Under the pieces are notes generated by a model, which worked only from the letters and a program-made list of their open reading frames with translations, searched no databases and was not told the DNA's origin. Below are positions 33,220-43,690 of a DNA stretch of 64,000 nt, piece after piece. The translations under genes were made by a program, and so were the position numbers. This DNA is from Xanthostigma xanthostigma (taxonomy: Eukaryota; Arthropoda; Insecta; Raphidioptera; Raphidiidae): assembly GCA_963575645.1 (NCBI GenBank), contig OY754465.1, forward strand, positions 59,233,901 through 59,297,900, read 5' to 3'. Within the stretch, counting starts at the first letter, position 1, and each line of letters opens with the position of its first letter.

Positions 33220-35610
33220 TTAATTAGCGACGAGCAAGTGCTGGTACTGATTGCCCGGATACGAACCGACCGTTCCCAATCCGAAACTGTTTAAGCCGTC
33301 GAGCAATTTTCCGTTCTCCTGCTGGCTGCCGTTGGCGTTGGAGTTCTGTGTGGCCGCGCCGACCGGAGATCCGCCGACGTTGGGATAAAACTGATGACCG
33401 ACGGCGGCCGCCGGATTCGAATAGAGATCCGGCACGTAATGGTTCGATGAATCGAACACGTTGCGATGTGGAAATTGCGGATGGTACGGTCCTGGCTGGA
33501 AGAAGTAGGCGGCGGGATCGTTGGGCTGATGGGTCGAGGAGAGTGGCGACAATGATCGGCCGCCCGGTGAGTTCTGTGATGGCGGTATACCCTGCATGTG
33601 ATGGTGCTGTTGATGGTGACTGTGATGATGATGGATTTGTTGTTGCATTGCTCGCTGTTTTATGTAATTGGAGAATTCAGTTGGTGACATTCTGTAAACA
33701 AACACAGACACACCTATGACTATCCGTTCCCTTTTCGTATCTAATTGAAGACACCTTTTAAGGTCTTAAAAAAGCATCCCACATTTATCTGTAATTATTG
33801 AAAGAAACCACGGTCGAGATGGCCAGGAAATACAAGTTTCTCGGTGGGAGGACATAGTACGTCTGCTTCCGCATCCAGTACTCTTGCCTCAGTTGTCGAG
33901 CGTCTATAGTTTTTCCCACCAGCATGTATAGTTATCGCCTGAACAGCGCATGTTCTGTAGGGATGCACAAAAATTATCCGATTGGTTGTTTGACTGTGTT
34001 GGATTTCAGATGCTGATCGCTATACAGTCGGATTCGCGTATTTTCAAAATTTTAGTCCCTACTTATCACGCAAAGTGTCTCCTCCTACGCTGCTCAGTCG
34101 ATGGATACATTAAACCAGGGATCGGCAACCTTTTGAGACGGAAGAGCCAAAAGTTACAATTTACAAAATTTTCCAGTTTTTAAAGAGCCACTAAACGTTT
34201 TAGTTTCAGTATTATAGTATTTGTTTATATAGGTATAATATATCAGAGGACGACACGTCGCGACGGGGGCGGTGCGGGTGAGACGCGAATGGAACTGGAT
34301 GAAAGATAGACATGGTACTCAATCATGGATCGAATGGACGACTTTTAAGGGTTTATATAATAAAATAATTATTTTTTGCGTAAGGAACTGGAGAGCCGCA
34401 ACTTTACATCAAAAGAGCCGCAGGTTGCCGACCCCCGCATTAGGCAATGGGTAACTTGAATGTCACGAAGTGAAAATGAAGGATTATCCTCGACAGGGTG
34501 AAAATACATAAGTTGATTAATCCCGACAGATGGAAAATACATTAGTATTGGTTCACGGGATAGATAACAGGACCTTGCGAATACGAGTCTAAGGCTGTAT
34601 CTACATTAGATCCCTATTTCTCCCGGTCTGATGTTGGTCAACGTCGACCGATATCAGAATAAAAGGAAACATCAAGATTAATTTAGGTGCCTACATTGGA
34701 AAGGAAATCTTTCCAATGTAGGTACTTACATTATAATCTTTCAATGTCGACCGACGTTGGATCGGGAGAAATAAAGATCCCAATGCTCGCTCATTCAACA
34801 GTTTCAAGCCACGTACCTGTTTGCTCGTTTGCTGCTCGTTTTCAATTTAGTGCTGCCGAATTTCGTCTGCGCGAATGTGGCCGTGGTGAACGTGAGCGGG
34901 GCTGTGGATCTGGGTATGAAAGACGGCACCGGACTCGGTGAGCCCTTAAACGACGACGCGGTGAGCGAAGTCGGCGACGACGGCGACGAGATATGCGTCA
35001 CCACGCCACCGTTGGTTAAACTCGGCTGTCCACCGCCGGCGGACGTCGAGGTCGCAGTCACCGCCGAGATCAGTTGCGCGCCAACAGCGCTCGCGAACGA
35101 TGGATTGTTGTTGCTGATGCTGTTATTGTTATTGGACTTTGGCGACAAACTCAATCCGCTGAGACTGCAGCCGACCGCGTCGATTGGTCGGAAGCATTGT
35201 GCCTCCGGATTGAAGGTCTTGGTTACCTCGCGATCGGCTGAGCTCTCGTCCTGCGGATCGGCCAGTTCACTGAACAGCACTTTGACGGCGCCTTTTTCGC
35301 CGATCCGGTAACTCACTTCGCCAGGATCTACCCACACGGCGAGTTCTTGTGGCAAGTTTTCCAATATATCCTGGATTGGTACGCCGCTTTCTTTGGCCGC
35401 ACGTTCCAAAACGGGATCGACGGGATCGCCTGTTTTTAAGCATCTGAATGCAGAGCCTTTGAACGGCTTCTCGGGATACCAATGACCTTTGAATTTGTCT
35501 TTTAATGCTTTCTCTAATTCCTCGCCGAAGATGTTGACTCGTCGTCGTGGCAATTTGTTGTACAGATACGAGATAACGAAATTTAGAGCTACCTGAACTT
35601 CAATATGCAT
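33220..35610 (-). CDS. tob: Tob, BTG/Tob family antiproliferative protein
   Basis: Tob proteins recruit the CCR4-CAF1 deadenylase to mRNAs and restrain proliferation; they act in cytoplasm and nucleus. Coding exons are 35610-34817 and 33691-33220, joined in phase 2 (donor GTACGT, acceptor TTTACAG), giving 421 residues. Residues 1-115 form the APRO domain: start [18 protein letters not shown], box A with [17 protein letters not shown] and [17 protein letters not shown], box B with [21 protein letters not shown] Ser/Asn/Thr-rich linker follows. Exon 2 encodes a His/Gln-rich stretch and ends DGLNSFGLG then [10 protein letters not shown], resembling the conserved Tob C-terminus (DGLNF, ending MAN in human TOB1). 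No clear PAM2 motif was found. There is no in-frame ATG between this start and a candidate 5' UTR acceptor at 35697-35698. Confidence 0.95.
33796..33850 (-). repeat. fragment of the tRNA-derived SINE
   Basis: GAAACCACGGTCGAGATGGC and TTTCTCGGTGGGAG match the body of the SINE copies at 36951-37263 and 57828-58110 in minus orientation. The tRNA-like head is missing. Confidence 0.5.
34116..34437. mobile_element. hAT-like MITE, 322 bp, in tob intron
   Basis: Left end CAGGGATCGGCAACC, right end GGTTGCCGACCCCCG, each followed inward by AGAGCC-type sequence. The flanks CATTAAAC and CATTAGGC match at 6 of 8 positions. It encodes nothing recognisable. Confidence 0.7.
34607..34783. repeat. foldback element next to the tob splice donor
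   Basis: CTATTTCTCCCGGTCTGATG and a CGTCGACC segment are mirrored by GACCGACGTTGGATCGGGAG; the centre is itself palindromic (CCTACATTGGAAAGG with CTTTCCAATGTAGG). A related element, split by insertion, lies at 53380-54020. Its right limit is about 33 bp from the donor of tob exon 1. Confidence 0.65.
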
Positions 35611-36699
35611 CTTTGTACGTTGCTTCAATTCGTTTTGATGTCGAATCAAATGAGCATATATGTAAGGATTAATTTTGATTATTTGGAGGAAATTCACTGA
35701 AGAATCCGTTTTTCCTTTGATTTTTTTAAAAATTTGATGAATTTTGGTTGGAATTTTTTATGAAGAATCTGTGAACAAAAGAAATAACTATTAATTATTT
35801 TGAATTAAAATTACGTCATATATAAATACGGGACGGAAAAAAGATATGGTGCCGATCTTCGCACATATTGTGATAAAACATACGTCGTTCTCTTCGTTTT
35901 AATGCGGTGAAGTGCACAATATGTTTCATTACGATATGTACGAATTAACACAGGTAAAATCCATTCAGGAGAATCCATATAAGAACCTCAATGAGGATGG
36001 GCACTGCCAAACTTAAAAAATCAATGAATTGCGTCGAATTTCGACCACTAGTATTATTTAAAACTCTTTTATTAGGTACTATTACTGAAATATTCGTCGT
36101 TCACGCGGTTTGTCCAACCCCTCACTTCCCAACTAGAATTCCCATTTGAAATTATAATAATATGGCGTCTAGTTTAACTTCCCAAGTTTCCTGGGAATTA
36201 GTCAAAACAATTTTGTGTAGCGCTCCCTAAATGGTAACAACCCTTTCGAGAAACATTAACAGTTATAAACTGATTACATAGTTTGTCTAAAATTCAAACT
36301 TTAAATTTCACTCAATTAAGAATTTGAAAAATTAATTAGCGTTATACATATTTGTCTAATTATTAAAAAAGGATTTAACCTGCAATCATTAACGAGTATT
36401 TTTTTCAAAAAAATAAATTTTACGTGTCATCATGCGCCGTAAGGTTCCTAATATTCGAAAACAATCCCGCACTATTAGAACATACTATTAGAATAGAATA
36501 GAATAATAATTTATTGCTAAGGCAATCGGACCAGATTCAATCCATACGAATTGGTCTTCCATATGTCCATAAATTACCGACGTTTCAACTGAATGATTGA
36601 GAGATAGAGTAGATAGACGCTCGATAAGTGAGGTCTTTGGCGTCTATCGGGACGATGATGATAGGAGGAAGTTATCATAGCTTCATTATGACTCTAAGT
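35611..36699. other. upstream region of tob
   Basis: Holds the tob 5' UTR, perhaps with an intron ending at a TTCTTCAG acceptor at 35697-35698, and probably a promoter I cannot place. AT-rich with no other gene. A degraded retroelement-like tail (TAATTTATTGCTAAGGCAAT) is at about 36506. Confidence 0.45.
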
Positions 36700-37426
36700 C
36701 AGTGATGACAAAGATACGGCCCGTGAGCCGCATCCGGTCCTCAAGCCATTTCAATACGGCCCGCGACCAGAATATATCCAGTGAGGATTTTAGACACCTG
36801 ACATCAATGAGCTTATCAAAAACAAGAGACCTCAGGTGTCTGGATCCTCAAGCTCAAGATAATTTACCCTGTTTATAATCTTTATATGAAAATTGATTTA
36901 AATTAAATAAAGATTTTAATTTAGTATGCGTTTTAGTTATTAATTTAGTACCGAACGGGGTGGCGTAGCGGAGAGAGCACAAGATTCGCATTCGGGAGGT
37001 ACCGGGTTCGAATCCCGGCGGGGGCAGATGTGACTAGGACTTTTTCCTACTGCCTCTCGCCAAGAAACGGTAATTCCTGTACCGGCCATCTTGTTGAGGT
37101 TTTTCATGGTTTCCCTCAACAATTCCAGATAAATATCGAGATGGTTCCTTATTCAAGGCCATGGCCGATTACCTGTCAAACTCCTATGCTCAAAATTTGC
37201 CTACCTTATCCTTAATTTCCTAAAAATTCTTTCATTCGCCCATTGCTATTAATTAAGTTGAAGTTTAAAAATTGTAGAAAAAAAATAGTAATGGTGCGAA
37301 TGTCGTCTGTTATGACATCAAGTCGAGAAATGGATGTTAAATGAATTATTATTATTTATTATAGTTTGGCCCGCTAAGACACCCTAAATCTTATAAATGG
37401 CCCCTTAGAAAAATCTGACACCCCTG
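36700..37426. mobile_element. hAT-like element carrying a SINE, 727 bp
   Basis: Ends CAGTGATGACAAAG and CTGACACCCCTG; flanks CTCTAAGT and CCCTAAGT match at 7 of 8 positions. Internal GACATCAATGAGCTTATCAA, and CCTAAATCTTATAAATGGCC near the right end, also occur at 43287-43434, where the intervening SINE is absent. Confidence 0.75.
36951..37263 (+). mobile_element. tRNA-derived SINE, copy 1
   Basis: The head has an A-box-like GGTGGCGTAGCGGAGAG and a perfect Pol III B box GGTTCGAATCC with a good T-stem (CCGGG with CCCGG). A body of about 210 bp (CTGCCTCTCGCCAAGAAACG, AGATAAATATCGAGATGG, AAGGCCATGGCCGATTA) follows. The copy at 57828-58110 matches throughout. It sits inside the hAT-like element. 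The head does not fold as a complete tRNA. Confidence 0.8.
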
Positions 37427-37773
37427 CCCTAAGTGAGTACAGACAAAGTGAGGTTAGAGAGAACTCTAACTGGGGCTATATAAGTGCTATGTGACATTTG
37501 GCCAGACGAAACTACTGTCATGTGCAGCAGCTGAGATTCAAACGAATTGTGGACACAGTGAATACGCGTCCCACATCCGGAGATATGTATTGATCCGCCG
37601 AACTACATATGTTTATGTCTACAGAATGGCTCCGAAATTAGGCTCCTACACAAGACAGTCAGACGCAGGAGCAGCTATAGAAACACAAAAAGGCTTTACT
37701 GGGTTTTTACTTCGACCATGCTCCATCTATTCAGTATTTCAGTAAACTTATCCCATGCGAAGCGTCTTATACT

Positions 37774-38212
37774 CAGTGTTGCCAGAACTTTTTTGTTTTG
37801 CGTACTAGATCAGGGTTGAAAAAAGTACTACTTAGAATTTTTTTAAGATTTGCCAACCACAAATGACCTTTTTTAACAACCTGGCTTAAATAATTTTGTT
37901 GTGTGTGCAATTGGAGAGCAAAAAAAAAAAAAAAAACCAATGACCTTTTTTTAACAACCTAATTTCACAAATTTTATCGTATATGGGCACAATGTAGGAG
38001 AGCGAAAAAAAAGATCCTTTGATTTCCAAAACAAAAAAGTCTTTTTTTGGTAATTTCCCTTTTTTCTTTTGTTGTGGTGGGTGTGTGGACATTGGGTATT
38101 AAAAAGTACTAGATTTATTAAAAAGTACTAGATTTTTCCTTCAACGTACTGGCGTACAGAAAATACCAAAAAGTACTAGATCTAGTACAATTGTACTAGA
38201 CTGGCAACACTG
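37774..38212. mobile_element. hAT-like MITE, 439 bp, perfect 8-bp duplication
   Basis: Ends CAGTGTTGCCAGAAC and CTGGCAACACTG, with an exact CTTATACT duplication at 37766-37773 and 38213-38220. The interior is repetitive (AAAAAGTACTAGAT several times). No transposase is encoded. Its termini resemble those of 1424-1951. Confidence 0.85.
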
Positions 38213-38220
38213 CTTATACT

Positions 38221-38563
38221 ATAGTAAAGCATGTTTGTTGTTGACAACTATAATGGAAGTTACACACGCCATTGAAAAATCGAAGAAGAAGCTTGATATG
38301 TGTTGTGCAGTACCTAATTGTGTTAGTAGATCAAGTTTACATGTTGATATCAAATATTTCTCGCGAAGATATAAAAAAATTTTAAAGAAAATATTTTTAA
38401 GCAAAGTATTATATACTATATTTTAATATAAATTTTAATCTGTATAGTATATTATGTCTTAATTTTAAGGTTATGTAATTGTATCGGACGCATTCTATAC
38501 TGTTTAGTAGTCACACGCATAAAGATAAATTATTATAAACTCCTAAAATCGTTAATAATGTGT
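38221..38563. other. intergenic DNA, no gene seen
   Basis: AT-rich. Two overlapping opposite-strand frames here have no recognised domain. Confidence 0.4.
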
Positions 38564-38689
38564 AAAGTATTAATTGTAAAGTGATCTTGATTTTTTCAGA
38601 TTTTTTAATCGCATGGTTGCGACTCTAACTTCGAAACCATGCGATTAAAAAATCTGAAAAAATCAAGATCACTTTACAATTAATACTTT
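38564..38689. repeat. 126-bp inverted repeat with perfect 55-bp arms
   Basis: Positions 38564-38618 and 38635-38689 are exact reverse complements, with a 16-nt loop. The arms contain GTAAAGTGATCTTGATTTTT. Perfect arms indicate recent origin or ongoing gene conversion. A very young palindromic MITE is the simplest reading. If transcribed it would make an ideal Dicer substrate, but there is no evidence of transcription. Confidence 0.9.
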
Positions 38690-39437
38690 GATTTTGAACA
38701 AGATATATTAAAGCAAGTTGTAGGAGTTTAGCTGATCTCTCCTTACAGTATTTATATATATTTCTATTACCACAGCGGAGATAAGAACCACAGTTATGTC
38801 AATGTTGAAAAAAAAAAAAACGCCCGATGTCACTAGCGTACATGTCAATATTTGTTGAAACTAATACTGTGATTTTGGAAGGTCCCAAAGTGACTTTAAT
38901 AGTGCTAAAAATAACTCATGGATATTCGAGTTCTTTTTAATTAACAACCTGCAAAACGGTATCAACATATTCTATTTCTAGGTTAGGGTATGATATTTGT
39001 CAAGCAACGATTGCGACCCATAAATAGCCCATAAATACGTCACACGAACACTACGGAACCCTACCATGTGTGTGCCCAATGCGCGCTTGGCCGTTTTTTT
39101 TAAATTTTAGTTTAGCTAAAACGAAATGCCAAATACTCGACAGCTTGTCCTATATATAAATAGAATACAACGTGTAGTATATATATCTATATACGAACGC
39201 GCATTCTGTTTCGATGACGTCAAACAATTTGTGCAAATTTAATCATATTATATACACTAAGTTGTCTCTGTCTTTGACGTCACATTATTGAGTTATCCTA
39301 TTTAGTTCACATCGACTTATCCACTTTTAGTGTTATATTATTTACTGGAAAGTACCCACAAAAAAGCACCGGATTAAATTTTAAAGCGCCGAGTAGATAA
39401 CTTTTTCGAATAGTAGGTTATTTTCTAAGTAAAAAAA
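38690..39437. other. intergenic DNA, no gene seen
   Basis: AT-rich with a poly-A tract near 38809-38820 and no paired repeat ends. Confidence 0.4.
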
Positions 39438-39644
39438 TTGGTTGTCTGTAAAGTCGGTTTACGGACGATAGTTTTACGTGATAACGTATTCCGTAATACA
39501 TAACCTAAATTTTAGTAGCTGTCAAACTTGGGCCGAAGCATACTGCGCTCTCGCTTGCACGCACAGGGTCAGGCGGAACGTTACACTTTTTCGTGCGTGC
39601 AGCTGGTATTTCATCAATTTATAAGACGTTATCACGTCAAAAAA
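39438..39644. repeat. conserved-core repeat, short copy (207 bp)
   Basis: The first 56 bp (starting TTGGTTGTCTGTAAAGTCGG) are identical to 3710-3765 and 50235-50290. The right end AGACGTTATCACGTCAAAAA is also shared, and ACGTGATAACGT and ACGTTATCACGT form internal inverted repeats. This copy lacks the outer foldback arms and the tail present at 3675-4357. Confidence 0.75.
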
Positions 39645-39674
39645 TCAATGCTGTTTATTAGTGTACAGGGTGGC

Positions 39675-40052
39675 CAGGGGTGGATCTAGGTTTTTCGTAG
39701 CTAGTGGGGTCCTATTTTTTTATTTAGATTCTCGAAATTAGGATTTAAAATTCATTTTTATAATAACATCAAAATCAGAGTTGAAACTCGTTGACCTGAC
39801 CAAACAATTAATACTATAAAATCACCCATAAAAAAAATCAAAATTCACCCCAAAAAATGTAAAAAATTCGTGAAATTTCATTAAAAAATGACTATCTTTA
39901 AAAAAAATGGTCAAAATTCATAAAAAAAAATGTAAAAATTCACCATTGATAATGACAACCAATAATATTGACTATTTGTTACTAAAATTTTTTGATAACA
40001 AATCATTTTTTGTGGCCCTTAGACACTTGGGGGCTTTGTAGATCCGTCCCTG
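39675..40052. mobile_element. hAT-like MITE, 378 bp
   Basis: Ends CAGGGGTGGATCTAGG and TAGATCCGTCCCTG; flanks AGGGTGGC and AAGGTGGC match at 7 of 8 positions. The interior is A-rich with repeated AAATTCA motifs. It is related to the partial copy at 20385-20860. Confidence 0.8.
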
Positions 40053-40060
40053 AAGGTGGC

Positions 40061-41272
40061 GGATGTCCACTAGGTCAAAAATGCTTACCAAGCCATCTAA
40101 TAAGCATTCCTGAAAGGAAAATCTCTGTACTCAAATTTTCCTACAGAAATATAATCATATATTGGCAATCTTCCAATTTATTGTTTTATTGATAAAAAAT
40201 GAAATCGGTAGACTAATTAAATATTGTGTGGTTTAGATTAAAATACTCCTCATTTTAAAATGTATACGCATTGTATATAATATATATGTTACGGTCTATA
40301 CCCGAATTCGGCCAATGACCGAAATAAAGGCGCAAAACTTAGTTTTGACCAACGAATATTTACCAAACCTGAAATCTTACATTTAAACGGGTATTGAATG
40401 TTATAAAATGAGCAAAACTAGTTTTCCGCATTTTCAATTGGCCAAAAATAGTTCTGTCCATTTTTGAACGGACAGTACTATAGTATGGCATCGGAATTTT
40501 CTTTGCATTTTTTAATTAACTTTTCCACATCAATGATACTTATTATGTCGAAGCGATTTATTCTTCTGTATAGTTTAGCAGACAGAGCTTTCAACTTTGC
40601 TTTCTTAACCTCATTTAGTGTAGTAAGGTAATTGTGTTTCGTCATAAAATTATGTTTCAGAAGCCTCCAATAGGCGAACTAGTTGAGACTCGAATTCATC
40701 TTGCATTTTTCCTTAATTATTACACTGAATATCCCACAATTATATCAATTATAATATTCAGGAGAACAATACATTAGATAGGTACATAAACAAGAACATA
40801 ACCCTACTTTTATTCGGGTTTAACGATTATTTTTCGAACAGAATCGATTTATAATTCTATTTACAATGTTATTCTTATGGAGAAATATGTGTTGGTTACT
40901 ATCTAAATCATTTTCAAATCAAATTTTCTGCAAATGCTTTGCCAACCCAGCATTACTGACGTGGAACCTAGTTGCGAGAAAATAGGTTAGTTTTACCCTT
41001 TTAGTCAATTGTAAACAATCGCTGATGACCTCAGCATTTGAGCGTCTATACTCTATAATAATCTACAGCTTCGATTGTATACAACAAACCCACAAATATT
41101 GCCCACATGAAGTTTTTTGTGTACAAAAAAACCCTACAGATTCCTTCCTTTTTAAATCATTAAATAATATGTGTGACAATTTTCTTAAACTGACTGTAAT
41201 CTAATCTACATTTTGTTTTGTTTTTTTTTTTACATGAAATCTTTTTTTGAAGGCATTAGATTTTTATTAAAA
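40061..41272. other. intergenic DNA with an element arm
   Basis: 40866-40970 carries TCAAATCAAATTTTCTGCAA and CCAACCCAGC, the right arm of the GCTGGGTTGCAGAAAG family; its left arm was not found. No gene was seen. Confidence 0.4.
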
Positions 41273-41504
41273 ACTAGCGGCCCGGTTCGGCTTCGCTCGA
41301 ATTTGTAGATTGCCACCGTTGCAAAGTTGGTCTCCACGAAAAGCGTTTTTATTTTAACGGGATAATATATAGCCTATGTCCATCCTGAACGTCCATTTTA
41401 AATATTGGTGAAAACATTTTTTAAATCGGATAAGTAGTGTCGGAGATTACCTCCTACATCTAAACTTACGAACTTTACCTCTCTACAATATTAGTACAGA
41501 TAAA
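41273..41504 (+). repeat. retroelement-like repeat, near-complete copy
   Basis: Begins CTAGCGGCCCGGTTCGGCTT, includes ATATATAGCCTATGTC and TTTAAATCGGATAAGTAGTG boxes, and ends CAATATTAGTACAGATA. This order is typical of a widespread class of arthropod non-LTR-derived repeats. It has no coding capacity. Confidence 0.65.
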
Positions 41505-41976
41505 AATTGTAATTACTAGATATATTTAAGATTCACTCTGAACTGCATCCTACCAATAATAAGAGATATAATAAATATCATTTATTATTTCATAGAGAAA
41601 TATTTTCATTGAAGATATTCTTAGAACATAAAACATTCTCTTGGTAACAGAACGTGGAAATTTTGTAATGGAATTTTTTTTGTTTATCGATTTGGTTATC
41701 CTTTTTATCATGTTTTATTAAAATCTATTGGTTCTAAGTTTGGAAGAAATAAAAATCCCAAATTGCGAATCATTTGCAGACGTCTGGCACTCTGGCCACT
41801 ATTCTGCAATTTGTTATTCAATTTCAAAGACTCTAATATTCTTTTTCGTCTGTTTGTAAGTTCTTTTATATCTCCGTGCAGATCACAAAACATTCTATAA
41901 GAGTCAGCTTCGAACACTAAGTTCATAAACCACGTTAGTCTACTTTTAAACCTACCCGTCTCCCTTATTAGACGAA
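41505..41976. other. intergenic DNA, no gene recognised
   Basis: A 72-codon minus-strand frame (41708-41926) includes DLHGDIKELTNRRKRILESL, which has a coiled-coil-like look, but no splice context or family supports it. Confidence 0.35.
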
Positions 41977-42680
41977 GAGCTGGCTACGGAGAAAATGGGT
42001 GACTCGGTGCAGAGCTGAAAATTTGCAGAATAATAGGAGATAGTACAAGTAAGTAGGGAAAAAATTGCCAGAAGGCTAAGCGGAAGATAAAGAGCCGCCA
42101 GAAGGCAATGTTGCGAAAAATCAGTGCACTTCTGGCAATTTCTATACTTATTCTGTAATTCAAAACTAGATTATATATTATATATATTATACATTATATA
42201 GTTATAAGGGCATACTGAAAATTCAAACATGATATAATAATTACATTCGACAAATATCCAAAATTATTAATGTCATTTTGATAGAAATAAAATTAAATAA
42301 ATTAATAAAATTACGTTGTTATAACAACGTAATTTTATTAATGAAAATATATGACGATTAATTTTATTTCTATCAAAATGACAATAATAATTTTGAATAT
42401 TTGTCGAATGTAATTATTATATCATGTTTGAATTTTCAGTATGCCTTTATAACTATATAATGTATAATATATATAAAATATAATCTAGTTTTGAATTACA
42501 GAATAAGTATAGAAATTGCCAGAAGTGCACTGATTTTTCGCAACATTAGCGCCTTCTGGCGGCTCTTTATCTTCCGCCTAGCCTTCTGGCAATTTTTTCC
42601 CTACTTACTTGTACTATCTCCTAATATTCTGCAAATTTTCAGCTCTGCACCGAGTCACCCGTTTTCTCCGTAGCCAGCTC
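41977..42680. mobile_element. 704-bp near-perfect palindrome
   Basis: GAGCTGGCTACGGAGAAAAT at the left is mirrored at the right (TTTTCTCCGTAGCCAGCTC). The arms stay complementary almost to the centre near 42321, where GTTGTTATAACAAC is itself palindromic, with a few substitutions and small indels. It is probably a foldback transposon. No clear target duplication was found. Frames inside have no known domain. Confidence 0.85.
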
Positions 42681-43118
42681 CTAGCCCATATGTGGTTTTA
42701 CGTTTTGCCTAGAGCACACCCCTTTCTCTAAGTAGTGCTATATGCTTTTCCGATACCATTTTTTTAAAAGAAATAGTAGCTTTGTATATTTACTCATAAA
42801 ATTATTTTCAGTAAGTCACTATATAATTATTATAGTTTAAACTTTAAATTATGCAATCAGCTCAGGAATAATGTTTAAACAATTGCGAAAAAACAGTCGT
42901 TTTAACAACATGTATTTGCATTAGATTATTTTTAACATTTTATCGAGTCAATGTTAACCTGAACAACTGGTTTCTCAGTTCGTAATGACATTGTTTCGCC
43001 GTTGTCTATTTATTAACTTGCGCAGGGTTGACCACCAATTGATCTAGTTCGATTTAAGACTCGTAGAGATCCTTAATGATATAGTAGAAGCGTTGTCCAG
43101 CTAGAAGCGCTTCTGTAA
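42681..43118. other. intergenic DNA, no gene seen
   Basis: AT-rich with no paired ends; nothing recognised. Confidence 0.4.
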
Positions 43119-43690
43119 TGCTGGATTGCAGAAAGTATTAGCAAAAAATTTGATTTGACAATTATGACCTTAGATTGTGATCATATAATTACAGTTTTTG
43201 TACATTAGAAGCAGTCTGATGTATTCAAATTTCCTGTCATCTAAAACAGTGACCAGAATCTATTCTGATAATAACTACGTCAAATAAGACATCTGACATC
43301 AATGAGCTTATCAAAAACAAGAAACCTCAGGTGTCTGGATCCTCAAGCTCAAGATAATTTACCCTTTGAGTCTGGCCCGCTAACACACCCTAAATCTTAT
43401 AAATGGCCACATAGAAAAACCAGTCTGACACCCCTGGATCTAGAACATTAAATTGTATACTCACTAAAAGCAAATGATTGTTTTATATGGAAAAACATCG
43501 CTTTTCGAGCTAAATTTTGGTCAAAATGATTAGAAAAAGGTTGTTTCGAAGTGGAAACTGTCCAAAAAAAAAGTGCTAAATACACGAATACACAGTTTAA
43601 GAAAAATATCGTTTCAATCGATCAATTATTTTTCGAGCAGAATCGATAGAACTTGCTACCGCCTTAACTGTTAAAGTGGAAGTACATATG
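43119..43690. mobile_element. GCTGGGTTGCAGAAAG-type element copy, interrupted
   Basis: The left end GCTGGATTGCAGAAAG is followed by AAAAAATTTGATTTGACAAT. Internal blocks TTTTCGAGCTAAA and AAACATCGCTTTT match the other copies. A hAT-like fragment sits at 43287-43434, and the right terminus was not found. Confidence 0.5.
43287..43434. mobile_element. hAT-like fragment related to 36700-37426
   Basis: Shares GACATCAATGAGCTTATCAA, CCTCAAGCTCAAGATAATTT and the terminal CTGACACCCCTG with 36700-37426. The left terminus is missing. Sequence that runs continuously here is separated there by the SINE-bearing insert. Confidence 0.65.

Larger units (their letters stand above)
33692..34816 (-). other. tob intron with repeat insertions
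   Basis: The intron between the two coding exons contains a SINE fragment (33796-33850), a hAT-like element (34116-34437) and a foldback element ending about 33 bp from the splice donor (34607-34783). Confidence 0.85.

Noticed and set aside
33348-33719. 123-codon plus-strand frame
   Set aside because: Antisense shadow of tob exon 2.
34829-35482. 160-codon plus-strand frame and overlapping minus-strand frame
   Set aside because: Shadows of tob exon 1, which has strong APRO-domain motifs in a different frame.
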